Shown in pieces: positions 44,567-52,733 of a stretch of DNA of 64,000 bases. Location of the stretch: contig CAWBQT010000006.1 in the NCBI GenBank assembly GCA_963790875.1, forward strand, positions 620,001 through 684,000. The letters run 5' to 3'. The DNA comes from AP-15 sp963790875 (GTDB lineage: Bacteria; Pseudomonadota; Alphaproteobacteria; ATCC43930; CGMCC-115725). Position 1 is the stretch's first letter. Each line of letters begins with the position of its first letter. Below the pieces are notes generated by a model that was not told the DNA's origin, did not search any database, and was given only the letters and a program-made list of their open reading frames with translations. The position numbers and the translations under genes were made by a program.

Positions 44567-45859
44567 TCACTCTGCAGCGTTTTTGCGGCCGTAGCGACGG
44601 ACGCGCAGATCGGCCTGCTCCTTGTGGCCCCAGAAGCGTTCGATGGCGCAAAGGCGGCTGCAATATTCTCCGACCATGGCGCTCGCTTCCGGCGTCTTGA
44701 CCTCCTGATAAGTGCAAGTCTTCAGGAACTTGCCGACCCACAACCCGCCGGTGTAGCGCGCCGCCCCTTTGGTCGGCAGCGTGTGGTTCGTGCCGATCAC
44801 CTTGTCGCCATAGGCGACGTTTGTCTCGGGCCCGAGGAACAAGGCACCATAATTCTTCAGCCGGTCGAGCCAGACGCGCGGCTCGCGCGTCAGCACTTCG
44901 ACATGCTCGGCGGCAATGCGGTCGGCCTCTCTGGCTATCTCGTCATCGTTGGCGCAAAGGATAACCTCGCCGTAGTCGCGCCAGGCGATGCCGGCGACAT
45001 CGGCGGTCGGCAACACCCCGAGTTGCCGCTCGATTTCGCCGATCGTGCCAGAAGCGAGCTTTTCGGAGGTGGTCAACAGCACCGCCGGCGAGGAGGGTCC
45101 GTGCTCGGCTTGGCCCAAGAGGTCGGTGGCGCACATCTCGGCGTCGGCGCTGTCGTCGGCGATGACCAGGATCTCGGTCGGACCGGCGAAGAGATCGATC
45201 CCAACCCGGCCGTAGAGCTGGCGCTTGGCTTCGGCGACATAGGCGTTGCCCGGGCCGACCAGCATGTCGACGGGCTTGAGGGTCTCGGTGCCGAGCGCCA
45301 TGGCCGCGACCGCCTGCACCCCGCCCAACACATGAATCTCGTCGGCACCACCCAGATGCATCGCCGCGATCGTCTCGGGATGCGGGCCGCCCTGGTTCGG
45401 CGGCGTGCAGGCCGTGATGTGCCCGACCCCGGCGACCCGGGCGGTTACGATCGACATATGCGCCGAGGCGACCATCGGGTATCGCCCGCCCGGCACGTAG
45501 CAGCCGACGAGGTCGACCGGGATATGGCGATGGCCGAGCACGACGCCCGGCAGCGTCTCGACCTCGACATCCTTCAGCGAGGCGCGCTGGATCTCGGCGA
45601 AATTGCGGATCTGCGCTTGCGCAAATTCGATGTCGGCAAGCGACTGCGGCGAGACCTTGGCGACGAGGCCGCGGATCTCGTCGTCGGACAGCCGAAAGCT
45701 CGGCGGCGACCATTTGTCGAAGCGCTCGGAGAGGTCGCGCACCGCGATGTCGCCGCGCGCGGCGACCTCGGCGATGATCGCTTCGACCGTGCCGCGGACC
45801 TTCGCGTCGGCTGCTTCCTCGCGACCGGCCAGCGCCGCTTTCTTGATATGCCGAGGCAT
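44567..45859 (-). CDS. HisD-family dehydrogenase (histidinol dehydrogenase or HpsN-like sulfopropanediol dehydrogenase)
   Basis: A 430-residue member of the histidinol dehydrogenase family. GPGNAYVAEAKRQLYGRVGIDLFAGPTEILVIADD and GQAEHGPSSPAVLLTTS carry the Zn/substrate residues, and HTLPTKGAARYTGGLWVGKFLKT closes the site. No other his gene is nearby. The segment DLFAGPTEILVIAD and the TKGAARYTGGLWVGKFL ending match the catabolic branch that includes HpsN, which oxidises dihydroxypropanesulfonate to sulfolactate, more than biosynthetic HisD. Neighbours are an SDR, a TRAP binding protein and a TPP enzyme, which also suggest catabolism. I leave the symbol blank. Confidence 0.8.
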   Translation of the reverse strand: MPRHIKKAALAGREEAADAKVRGTVEAIIAEVAARGDIAVRDLSERFDKWSPPSFRLSDDEIRGLVAKVSPQSLADIEFAQAQIRNFAEIQRASLKDVEVETLPGVVLGHRHIPVDLVGCYVPGGRYPMVASAHMSIVTARVAGVGHITACTPPNQGGPHPETIAAMHLGGADEIHVLGGVQAVAAMALGTETLKPVDMLVGPGNAYVAEAKRQLYGRVGIDLFAGPTEILVIADDSADAEMCATDLLGQAEHGPSSPAVLLTTSEKLASGTIGEIERQLGVLPTADVAGIAWRDYGEVILCANDDEIAREADRIAAEHVEVLTREPRVWLDRLKNYGALFLGPETNVAYGDKVIGTNHTLPTKGAARYTGGLWVGKFLKTCTYQEVKTPEASAMVGEYCSRLCAIERFWGHKEQADLRVRRYGRKNAAE

Positions 45860-46069
45860 GAAATCCTCCCTAAAAATTCACCACAGAGACAGCGGGGCAG
45901 TGAGCGAAGCTTTTGGCGTGATATTTTATTCGGTTTTAGCCGATGCTCGTCAAATAATAGGCCCCACGATACCCACCGTTGGGTGCGCGGCGCTTGCGGA
46001 GCTCGCAGTCGATCATTCGATCCTCCCTCAGCAGCTTGAGCTTCTCACGGCCTCACTGCTGAATTGGCG

Positions 46070-46828
46070 CTACCAGGCGGTCCAGCCGCCATCGACAAGG
46101 AGGCTCGACCCGGTGACGAGGGACGCAGCCGGCGAAGCGAGAAACACGATCGCCGAGGCGACCTCCTCGACCGTGCCGAGGCGGCCCAACGGGATGCGGC
46201 CGAGCACCCATTCGCGGAAGGTCGGATCGTCGAAAAACGGCCGTACCAGCGGCGTTTCGATAAAGGTTGGGGCGATCGCGACGACGCGCACGCCCTTCGG
46301 CGCCAGCTCGACCGCCATCGCCTTGGTCAACCCTTCGATCGCGTGCTTGGTCATGACGTAGACAGTGCGGTCGCGCTCGGAGCCGACATGACCGAGCTGC
46401 GAGGTCATGTTGATGACGACGCCACCCCCGCCGGTGACCATCAGCCGCGCTGCCGCCTGGGCCACGAGAAAGGCGGCGCGGACGTTGAGCGTCAGGACCA
46501 GATCGAGGTTCGCTTCATCGACCTCGAGAAAGGGTTGCGGCCGATTGACGCCGGCGTTGTTGACGAGAATGTCGAGCCTCTCGAGCCCGGCAAAACCGTC
46601 GCGCAGCGCGGCGTTGTCGGTGACGTCGAGCGGCAATGGTCGCGCCTGGCCGCCCTGCCGCGCGATTTCCTCGGCCACCGCGTCGAGCTGAGCCGGGGTG
46701 CGGCTCACCAGCACGAGTTCAGCGCCGGCCGCGGCGAGTGCGAGCGCCGCTGCACGGCCAATTCCCCGGCCGGCGCCGGTGACGAGCGCCGTCTTGCCGT
46801 CGAGCCGAAAGGCGTCGGCGAGGCTCAT
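46070..46828 (-). CDS. Short-chain dehydrogenase/reductase
   Basis: A 252-residue classical SDR with ALVTGAGRGIGRAAALAL near residue 12, NNAGVNRPQP near 90, the catalytic Ser in INMTSQLGHVG and YVMTKHAIEGL (YxxxK), and the ending VTGSSLLVDGGWTAW. It is probably NAD(P)-linked and acts on a hydroxy or keto intermediate. The start is ATG 46828 (homology begins right after) instead of 46858. It shares strand with the HisD-family gene downstream (210-base gap) and the TRAP binding protein upstream, so these three may be one catabolic unit. Confidence 0.85.
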   Translation of the reverse strand: MSLADAFRLDGKTALVTGAGRGIGRAAALALAAAGAELVLVSRTPAQLDAVAEEIARQGGQARPLPLDVTDNAALRDGFAGLERLDILVNNAGVNRPQPFLEVDEANLDLVLTLNVRAAFLVAQAAARLMVTGGGGVVINMTSQLGHVGSERDRTVYVMTKHAIEGLTKAMAVELAPKGVRVVAIAPTFIETPLVRPFFDDPTFREWVLGRIPLGRLGTVEEVASAIVFLASPAASLVTGSSLLVDGGWTAW

Positions 46829-46860
46829 TGCGTTACTCGTCCCACGCGCATTTCCCAAAC

Positions 46861-46955
46861 CGTCGTGCCGGCATTAAGCGGGCATCCAGGGGGGAGTACC
46901 GAATATTGTGGCCCTGGGTTCCGGCTCTCCGCTTCGCTTCGGCCGGAATGACGAA
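46861..46955. repeat. REP-like extragenic element
   Basis: This gap holds paired blocks typical of dispersed alphaproteobacterial repeats: CGTCGTGCCGGCATTAAGCG with GCATCCAGG on the left, and CCCTGGGTTCCGGCTCTCCG with GGCCGGAATGACG on the right. The two halves can pair (CCAGG/CCTGG, GCCGG/CCGGC). It lies between the SDR start and the TRAP binding protein stop, where no gene fits. Confidence 0.6.
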
Positions 46956-46976
46956 TAAAAGAGCTGCGTCCGTCGG

Positions 46977-47912
46977 TCATGCGACCTCGCCGGCATAGCG
47001 TTCGAGCAGACGCCACGCCTCTGGGCCGGCCTTCTCGCGCCAGCGCGCGTAAAAGCCGCCGAGTTTGACGCGGAAGCTCGCGATGTCGGCCGTGTCGACG
47101 CGCAATCCGAGAGCCTCGAGCCGCGCCGCCCCGGCGGCATTGACGGCTTCGACGTCGGCGCGCTGCAAGAGAGCAAATGTTTCGAGGTTGCGCTCGACGA
47201 TTTGCCGCATCGCCACCGGCAGCGCCAGCCATGCGCCGTTATTGGCGAGCAGCGTAAAGCCCGACCACCAATGGCCGGTAAGGCTCAGACAGCTTTGCAC
47301 CTCGTAGAGCTTGAGCGACAGCACGACGCCGAGCGGATCGCTTTGGCCGTCGAACTGGCACGCCTGCAGCGCGCCATACATCCGGTTGAACGGCACATAG
47401 CCGGCCTCGGCCCCGAAGCTTTGAAAGAAGTCGGCGGCAAGGGCGCCGCCTGGGCTGCGGATCTTCAGCCCGGCGAGATCCGCGGCATCGCGGATCGGGC
47501 GGGTACCGGTGGTCAGATGGTGAAATCCGTTCTGTAGCGAATGCCGGAGGGCGTGAATCCCGTGCTGCGCCAGTTCGCCCCGGATCCGCTCGCCGAGGGC
47601 GCCGTCGAGCGCCGCGAATACTGCCTGCAAATCGCGAAACGCGAACGGCATCAACGGCAAGGCGCTCGTCGGCGCGATCTCGCCAAGGAGTGCGCCCGAC
47701 AGATAGAATTCGAGCTTGCCGGCGCGCATGTCGGCGAGCATCTCAGGGTCGAGGCCGAGCCGGCCCTCGGGGAAGACGTCGACGACGAGCTCGCCCTCGG
47801 TGTCGCGGCCGATCGACTGCGCCATCTCGGCGAGCCGCTGGGCGGTCGGGCTCGCTTCCGGCTGGTTCAGCCCGAGCCGGTAATGAAAGCGGGGAGGATC
47901 ATCGATCGCCAT
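46977..47912 (-). CDS. TRAP transporter DctP-family binding protein, without signal peptide
   Basis: A 311-residue DctP/TAXI-like solute receptor. After FHYRLGLNQPEASPTAQRLAEM come DTEGELVVDVFPEGRLGLDPEM, PLMPFAFRD and the ligand-site segment AADLAGLKIRSPGGALAADFFQSFGAEAGYVPFNRMYGALQ, all typical of the family. These proteins bind organic acids in the periplasm. From ATG 47912 the protein lacks any signal peptide, and the frame further upstream (to 48377) is not hydrophobic. No DctQ or DctM gene is nearby. It could be cytoplasmic or mis-started, or its export signal may have been lost. Confidence 0.78.
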   Translation of the reverse strand: MAIDDPPRFHYRLGLNQPEASPTAQRLAEMAQSIGRDTEGELVVDVFPEGRLGLDPEMLADMRAGKLEFYLSGALLGEIAPTSALPLMPFAFRDLQAVFAALDGALGERIRGELAQHGIHALRHSLQNGFHHLTTGTRPIRDAADLAGLKIRSPGGALAADFFQSFGAEAGYVPFNRMYGALQACQFDGQSDPLGVVLSLKLYEVQSCLSLTGHWWSGFTLLANNGAWLALPVAMRQIVERNLETFALLQRADVEAVNAAGAARLEALGLRVDTADIASFRVKLGGFYARWREKAGPEAWRLLERYAGEVA

Positions 47913-47996
47913 CGAGCGATCATAGTCAAGCGCTCCGGTCGGCGCGATAGTGGGGGAGACAACCAGCGCGCCGCGGCGGTCCCAGGCGGGGGAAAA

Positions 47997-48794
47997 ATGC
48001 GCGTGCCTACCGAGCGGAGGGCCCCTCACCCCCTCCCTCTCCCCGCTTGCGGGGAGAGGGAGGAACCCGCGACGCGGGCGGGTGAGGGCCGGGACGCGCG
48101 GCGGTTGGCGTCTTTCTCGGATGCGCGGAGGGAGGAATACGCGGAGCTGGTGGCGGCACGCAAGGCGTGCCGGACCTGCGTCGAAAAGAGCCCGGGCCGG
48201 CTGCGCAGCTGCGCCGAGTTCGACTACGACCCGCCTGTCGTGAGCCTCTGGGAATTGTGGCTCGGACATAAAAATCCAAAGTTGCTCGTCGTCGGCCAGG
48301 ATTTCGGCAATGTCGACTACTTCGTTCGCAACCGCGGCCGCGACGAGCCGCACAACAAGACGAACGACAATCTGCACAAGCTCCTCTCCGCGGCCGGGAT
48401 CACGGCCGGAGCTCCGCCCGAATTGGACCCCGAGGCACCGGTATTCCTGACGAACTCAATCCTGTGCCTGAAGGAAGGGGCGATGAGCGCACCGATCCGG
48501 TCGAGCTGGGTTCGCGCCTGCACCGAGCAGCATCTGCGGCCGCTTATGCGCTGGCTGAAGCCGCCGGTCGTCGTCGGCATGGGGAATTGCGGTTGGCAGG
48601 CCGTGCGTCGAGTTTTCGCCTTGTCGCACGCGCCGCGGGCGATCTCGCGCGCGGCGGGCCGCGACTGGACCGCAGCGGACGAAACCCGCGTCTTCGCCGT
48701 CGGCCATTGCGGTCCATTGGGGCTGATCAACCGGCCCGGGCCGCAACAGATCGAGGACTGGCGGCGCATCGGCGCGGCCGTCGCAGCGGCTTGA
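47997..48794 (+). CDS. Uracil-DNA-glycosylase-fold protein
   Basis: About 230 conserved residues: ARKACRTCVEKSPGRLRSC gives a cysteine pair like those in Fe-S family 4/5 glycosylases, PKLLVVGQDFGN is the GxDPG-like catalytic strand, VFLTNSILCLKEG the second block and FAVGHCGPLG the C-terminal His motif. It probably belongs to the UDG superfamily, perhaps acting on another damaged base. The start is uncertain. ATG 47997 has GGGGGA upstream but forces translation through a REP-like palindrome (48023-48088); TTG 48105 lies just after the palindrome and gives a conventional N-terminus. Confidence 0.7.
   Translation: MRVPTERRAPHPLPLPACGEREEPATRAGEGRDARRLASFSDARREEYAELVAARKACRTCVEKSPGRLRSCAEFDYDPPVVSLWELWLGHKNPKLLVVGQDFGNVDYFVRNRGRDEPHNKTNDNLHKLLSAAGITAGAPPELDPEAPVFLTNSILCLKEGAMSAPIRSSWVRACTEQHLRPLMRWLKPPVVVGMGNCGWQAVRRVFALSHAPRAISRAAGRDWTAADETRVFAVGHCGPLGLINRPGPQQIEDWRRIGAAVAAA
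48023..48088. repeat. REP-like nested palindrome at the 5' end of the UDG-like gene
   Basis: A perfect 14-base stem (CTCCCTCTCCCCGC at 48033-48046 with its complement at 48049-48062, 2-base loop) is enclosed by CCCTCACCC (48023-48031) and GGGTGAGGG (48080-48088), with a small CCGCG/CGCGG hairpin between. The same motif family recurs at 52678 and 62601. Confidence 0.85.
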
Positions 48795-48818
48795 CACGAT
48801 CGAGGGAGGCGCGCTAAA
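48791..48818 (+). promoter_or_regulatory. Probable promoter of the SAM-II/metZ transcript
   Basis: TTGACA at 48791-48796 is a perfect -35 box. GCTAAA at 48813-48818, 16 bases later, is a fair -10 box. Transcription would start near 48825, right before the riboswitch. The -35 box overlaps the stop codon of the UDG-like gene. Confidence 0.55.
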
Positions 48819-48820
48819 AC

Positions 48821-48888
48821 CCCGACATCGTGGTGATTTGAGCCGACCGGCTTGCGCCCCACGTTAAATAAAGCGCTAAAAGGTCGGG
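48821..48888 (+). ncRNA. SAM-II riboswitch (metA RNA motif)
   Basis: The core CGTGGTGATTTG, then CCGACCGGCTTGC, CCACGTTAAATAA and CGCTAAAA (48829-48881) is the compact pseudoknot aptamer of SAM-II. The first helix pairs CGTGG with CCACG, and the conserved GCTAAAA forms the second helix with the loop. CCCGAC (48821-48826) can pair with GTCGGG (48883-48888) to close the domain. SAM-II elements of alphaproteobacteria sit before metA, metX and metZ; here metZ begins about 85 bases downstream. It should repress metZ when S-adenosylmethionine is high. Confidence 0.88.
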
Positions 48889-48902
48889 TGTTCTGAGATG
48901 AG

Positions 48903-48936
48903 CCCTGGCCCGCGCGGGACCGGGGTTTTACTTTCC
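48903..48936 (+). terminator. Intrinsic terminator between SAM-II aptamer and metZ
   Basis: CCCTGGCCCG (48903-48912) pairs with CGGGACCGGGG (48915-48925), with one mismatch, followed by TTTTACTTT. It may act as the expression platform, so control may be by premature termination as well as by ribosome access. Confidence 0.65.
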
Positions 48937-48973
48937 TCGGATCGGCGCGGGCTCGGATTGGAGAGACCCGTCG

Positions 48974-50179
48974 ATGATCAAGCCCGTGCTACCTCCTGAG
49001 CTTGCCGCTGCTGCGGCACCCGCGACCCTCCTGGTGCGCGGCGGCGCCGCCCGCACGTCGTATGAGGAGACGAGCGAGGCGTTGTTCATGACCTCGGGCT
49101 TCGTCTACGACGATGCCGCGGCGGCCGAAGCGGCCTTTGCCCAAGACGGCTCGCGCTATGTCTATTCGCGCTACCGCAACCCGACGGTGGCGATGTTCGA
49201 GGAGCGGCTGCGCCTCGTCGAACGGGCGGAAGCCTGCCGGGCCACGGCGAGCGGGATGGCGGCGGTCTTCGCGGCGCTCTGCTGCCGCTTGCGCGCCGGC
49301 GCGCGACTGGTATCGAGCCGCGCCTTGTTCGGCTCGTGCCATTACATTGTCAGCGACTTGCTGCCGCGCTGGGGCATCGAAACCGTGCTCGTCGACGGAC
49401 GCGACCTCGGCGCCTGGGAAGCGGCGCTCGCCGGCGGTGCCGCGCTCGCCTTCTGCGAAAGCCCGTCGAACCCGACGATGGAGATCATCGATCTCGCCGC
49501 GGTCGCCCGGCTCGTCCACCGCGCCGGCGGCCTCTTCGTCGTCGACAACGTGTTCGCGACGCCGCTCCTGCAACAGCCGCTGGCGCTCGGCGCCGATGTC
49601 GTCGTCTATTCGGCGACGAAGCACATCGACGGCCAGGGACGCTGCCTTGGCGGGGCCGTGCTGGCCTCGGAAAAATTCATCAAGGACGATCTCGGCCCGT
49701 TCTATCGGCACACCGGACCGTCCTTGAGCCCGTTTAACGCCTGGCTTTTGCTGAAAGGGCTCGAAACCCTCGAGCTGCGCGTCGACCGGCAATGCCGCAC
49801 CGCCGGTGCGATTGCGCAATATCTCGAAGCCCATCCGAAAGTGGCGCGGGTTCTCTACCCGGGACTGCCGAGCCACCCGCAATACGAACTTGCGCGCCGC
49901 CAGATGAAGCAGGGCGGCAGCCTCGTGTGCTTCGAGGTCGGGGACGGCAAGGCAGATTGCTTTCGCTTCCTCGATGCGCTCCGTCTCGTCGACATCTCGA
50001 ACAATCTCGGCGATGCGAAGAGCCTCGTCACCCATCCGGCGACGACGACCCATTCGCGGCTCAAACCCGAGATGCGCGCCGAGCTCGGCATATCGGACAG
50101 CCTGGCGCGCTTTTCGGCCGGGCTCGAAGCCGAGGCCGATCTCATCGCCGATCTCCATTGGGCATTGCAGAAGGTTTAG
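48974..50179 (+). CDS. metZ: O-succinylhomoserine sulfhydrylase
   Basis: A 401-residue Cys/Met-metabolism PLP enzyme. YSRYRNPTVAMFEERL is the PLP-phosphate region, ATASGMAAVFAAL the cofactor-stacking stretch, SNPTMEIIDL and FVVDNVFATPLLQQPLALGAD the PLP-N1 Asp region, and SATKHIDGQGRCLGGAVL contains the Schiff-base lysine near residue 215. The NVFATP and SATKHIDGQGR variants fit MetZ better than cystathionine gamma-synthase. It makes homocysteine from O-succinylhomoserine and sulfide. It is controlled by the SAM-II riboswitch upstream; GGAG lies 12 bases before the ATG. Confidence 0.9.
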   Translation: MIKPVLPPELAAAAAPATLLVRGGAARTSYEETSEALFMTSGFVYDDAAAAEAAFAQDGSRYVYSRYRNPTVAMFEERLRLVERAEACRATASGMAAVFAALCCRLRAGARLVSSRALFGSCHYIVSDLLPRWGIETVLVDGRDLGAWEAALAGGAALAFCESPSNPTMEIIDLAAVARLVHRAGGLFVVDNVFATPLLQQPLALGADVVVYSATKHIDGQGRCLGGAVLASEKFIKDDLGPFYRHTGPSLSPFNAWLLLKGLETLELRVDRQCRTAGAIAQYLEAHPKVARVLYPGLPSHPQYELARRQMKQGGSLVCFEVGDGKADCFRFLDALRLVDISNNLGDAKSLVTHPATTTHSRLKPEMRAELGISDSLARFSAGLEAEADLIADLHWALQKV

Positions 50180-50305
50180 TCGAAACGGCTCTTGCGCCTG
50201 TTTCGTTCCGCACACGCTGGCGAATAGGAGCCCAGCTTGACGGATATTTGCCCGATACCGGGTAAATACGTTGCATAATGAGCGTGATTTCTAGAGAGTG
50301 CCCGT

Positions 50306-50578
50306 ATGTCGGAGCCGGTCGCGCTTTCAGAGCTGGTGGCGTACCTCGTCCGCACGAGCCGGTTGACGCGCTCCGACGCGGTTCGGCTGGTCGACGAGGT
50401 TCTGTCGTTTCTCGATGAGCAGCCAGAGGAATTCGTCTGTCGCCGGCACCGGGCGTTGAAAGCCGAGGGCTTGTCGAACAGCGAAATCTACCGGCGACTT
50501 CAGTGTGAGCTATCTCGCTGGCGGTTCCGCGCGCCCCAATACAGCGAACGGCAAATCCGGCGGCTCATCTACGGTTAA
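50306..50578 (+). CDS. Small conserved-looking protein upstream of glmS, unknown
   Basis: A 90-residue, charged, alpha-helical protein (LSELVAYLVRTSRLTRSDAV, then RRHRALKAEGLSNSEIYRRL and SERQIRRLIYG). I do not recognise a family. The middle segment AEGLSNSEIYRRLQCELSRWRF resembles a helix-turn-helix of small regulatory proteins (LSNSEIYRRL like 'lsqaEIARrL'), and the ending RQIRRLIYG is similar to C-terminal ends of such proteins. It is 12 bases upstream of glmS on the same strand, so co-transcribed. A role in controlling cell-wall precursor synthesis is possible but unproven. Confidence 0.6.
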   Translation: MSEPVALSELVAYLVRTSRLTRSDAVRLVDEVLSFLDEQPEEFVCRRHRALKAEGLSNSEIYRRLQCELSRWRFRAPQYSERQIRRLIYG

Positions 50579-50590
50579 GGAGAAGGGTAG

Positions 50591-52408
50591 ATGTGCGGGA
50601 TCGTCGGCTATATCGGCAGGCGCGATGCGGCGCCAATCCTGATGGAGGGGCTCCGCCAGCTTGAATACCGCGGTTACGATTCCGCCGGGATCGCCGTGGT
50701 TCGGGCCGCCGAGTTGCAGCTCAGCAAATGCCAGGGTCGGGTCCGCGACCTCGAAAGCATCTTGCCAAAGCGGTTCCGAGGCTCACCTGGGATCGCTCAC
50801 ACCCGTTGGGCCACGCACGGCGAGCCGAGCGACCGCAACGCCCATCCGCATTGCGACGCGACCAGCCGCATTTGCGTCGTCCATAACGGGATCATCGAGA
50901 ATGCCGCCGCCTTGAGAGCTCGGCTCGTCGCCGAGGGTATCGCGTTTCGCTCCGAGACCGATACCGAGGTGCTCCCCCACCTGATCGCGTCGATGCCGGC
51001 GAACACGCTGGTGGACGCGGTGCGCCAGGCGCTTCGGCTTGTCTCCGGGACCTACGCGCTCGCGGTGCTCGATGCCGAGCGGCCGGATACGATCGTCGTG
51101 GCGCGCAACGGCGGACCGGTCGTGCTGGGCGTCGGCGAACGCGAGATGTTCATCGCCTCCGACCCGGCAGCGCTCGTCGCCCATACGCAAAGCGTCGTGC
51201 ATCTCGACGACGGCGAAATCGCGGTCGTGCGTGCCGACGGCTTCGAGACCTCGACGCTCGATGGAGGTCCGACCGCCAAGACCCCGGCGACGATCGCCTG
51301 GACCAAGGATTCGTTAGAGAAGGGAGAGTTCTCCCATTACATGCGCAAGGAAATCGTCGAGCAGCCCGAGGCGGTCCGCCGCACCCTCAGCGGTCGGATG
51401 GAAGCGCGCTTTCAGACGACGCATCTCGGCGGGATTGAACTCACCGCCCATGAGTTGCTCGACATTCGGCGGATCAAGATCCTCGGCTGCGGCTCCGCCT
51501 TCATTGCGGGTGCGGTCGGCGCGCATCTGATCGAGCAATTTGCACGACTGCCGGCGCATGCCGAACCGGCCTCCGAGTTCCGCTACCGCAACCCGGTCAT
51601 CGAACGCGACACCCTCTACGTCGCGGTCAGCCAATCGGGCGAGACTTTCGACACTCTTGCGGCGGTGCAGGAGATCAAGCGCAAAGGCGGGCGGGTACTC
51701 GGCATCGTCAATGTCGTCGGCAGCACGATCGGGCGCGAATGCGGTCGCGGAATCTACGTGCATGCCGGACCCGAGATCGCCGTCGTGTCGACGAAGACCT
51801 TCACCTGCACGGCCGTGGCTTTCGCGTTGCTCGCCATCCACCTCGGCCGCATCCGCGATCTCTCGACCGCCGATGGCGGCCGGTTATTGGCCGCGCTCGC
51901 GGCGCTGCCCGAGCAGATCGAAGGGATCATCGAGCGCGAGGCCGAAATCGAGGGCATCGCCGGCTACCTCGTCGACTGCGAGCATGCATACTTCATCGGG
52001 CGCGCGGCCGGCTATCCGATCGCGATGGAGGGGGCGCTGAAGCTCAAGGAGGTCAGCTATCTGCACGCAGAGGCCTACCCGGCCTCCGAACTGAAGCACG
52101 GGCCGTTGGCGCTGATCACACCGCAGACGCCGACAGTGGTCGTGATCCCGCATGACGATCTCTTCCGCAAGAATGTGTCGACGATCGAGGAAATCCGGGC
52201 GCGGCGCGGGCCGGTAATCGCCGTTACCGATCCTGGGAAACTCCCGGTCACGGTGGAGGCGGTGTTTCAAGTGCCGGCGACGGAACCCGAGTTTCATCCG
52301 CTACTACTGAATATTCCGCTCCAGCTGCTCGCCTACCACGTCGCGCTGAGGAAGGGCTGCGACATCGATCATCCGCGCAACCTGGCAAAATCCGTGACCG
52401 TCGAATGA
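50591..52408 (+). CDS. glmS: Glutamine-fructose-6-phosphate aminotransferase
   Basis: A 605-residue enzyme of normal length. The N-terminal Ntn glutaminase starts MCGIVGYIGRRDAAPIL, with Cys2 as nucleophile after Met removal, and has EYRGYDSAGIAV and TRWATHGEPS. Two SIS domains follow (GSAFIAGAVGAHLIEQFARL; SQSGETFDTLAAVQEIKRKGG), and the C-terminal loop LLNIPLQLLAYHVALRKGCDIDHPRNLAKSVTVE carries the conserved DxPRNLAKSVT. It makes glucosamine-6-phosphate for peptidoglycan and lipopolysaccharide. It follows a 90-codon gene of unknown role. No glmU or glmS ribozyme was seen nearby. Confidence 0.95.
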   Translation: MCGIVGYIGRRDAAPILMEGLRQLEYRGYDSAGIAVVRAAELQLSKCQGRVRDLESILPKRFRGSPGIAHTRWATHGEPSDRNAHPHCDATSRICVVHNGIIENAAALRARLVAEGIAFRSETDTEVLPHLIASMPANTLVDAVRQALRLVSGTYALAVLDAERPDTIVVARNGGPVVLGVGEREMFIASDPAALVAHTQSVVHLDDGEIAVVRADGFETSTLDGGPTAKTPATIAWTKDSLEKGEFSHYMRKEIVEQPEAVRRTLSGRMEARFQTTHLGGIELTAHELLDIRRIKILGCGSAFIAGAVGAHLIEQFARLPAHAEPASEFRYRNPVIERDTLYVAVSQSGETFDTLAAVQEIKRKGGRVLGIVNVVGSTIGRECGRGIYVHAGPEIAVVSTKTFTCTAVAFALLAIHLGRIRDLSTADGGRLLAALAALPEQIEGIIEREAEIEGIAGYLVDCEHAYFIGRAAGYPIAMEGALKLKEVSYLHAEAYPASELKHGPLALITPQTPTVVVIPHDDLFRKNVSTIEEIRARRGPVIAVTDPGKLPVTVEAVFQVPATEPEFHPLLLNIPLQLLAYHVALRKGCDIDHPRNLAKSVTVE

Positions 52409-52733
52409 CGCCGATCACCGCGAGAAAGGGCGGGGCGAGGGTCCGGGGTGAGACCCTCAGCAGGCCGCGGGCGGCTGGCGCCATCTGGGATGAAGAAGTC
52501 AGAGAGATCCCGGCGGCCGGTTCAAGCCCGGGCAAGAGGTACAGAAGCTTGATTCTCAAAGGCTTTGCGACCTGTTTTTCATGGCGGGGGCTTGCAAGCG
52601 GTCAGACGGATGCAGGCTGCCCCTGCCAGGAAGGATACGCTCTAACCCGTTGAAGACGTTGTCCTTACCCACCTAGTCCCTCACCCGCAATATTGCGGGA
52701 GAGGGTGGCGAGTTGTTTTCGCCCGGATGAGCT
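52409..52733. other. Gene-free stretch after glmS
   Basis: No credible protein in any frame. A stretch near 52514-52530 (CCGGTTCAAGCCCGGGC) looks like an isolated tRNA T-arm, but no anticodon or acceptor stem can be built around it. The right end carries a REP-like palindrome listed separately, which may terminate the convergent transcripts. Confidence 0.5.
52678..52712. repeat. REP-like palindrome
   Basis: A perfect 8-base palindrome CCCGCAAT/ATTGCGGG (52684-52699) is flanked by CCCTCA and GAGGG, the outer blocks of the element at 48023. It lies between the 3' ends of glmS and the amidohydrolase gene. Confidence 0.75.

Noticed and set aside
44624..46039. 471-codon plus-strand open frame
   Set aside because: Antisense to the HisD-family gene; no recognisable domain.
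47541..47996. Longer N-terminal extension of the UDG-like protein
   Set aside because: It is antisense to the TRAP binding protein gene and shows no family similarity.
52500..52545. Possible tRNA (GGTTCAAGCCC-like T-arm)
   Set aside because: Only the T-arm-like bases are present; no acceptor, D or anticodon stems can be built.
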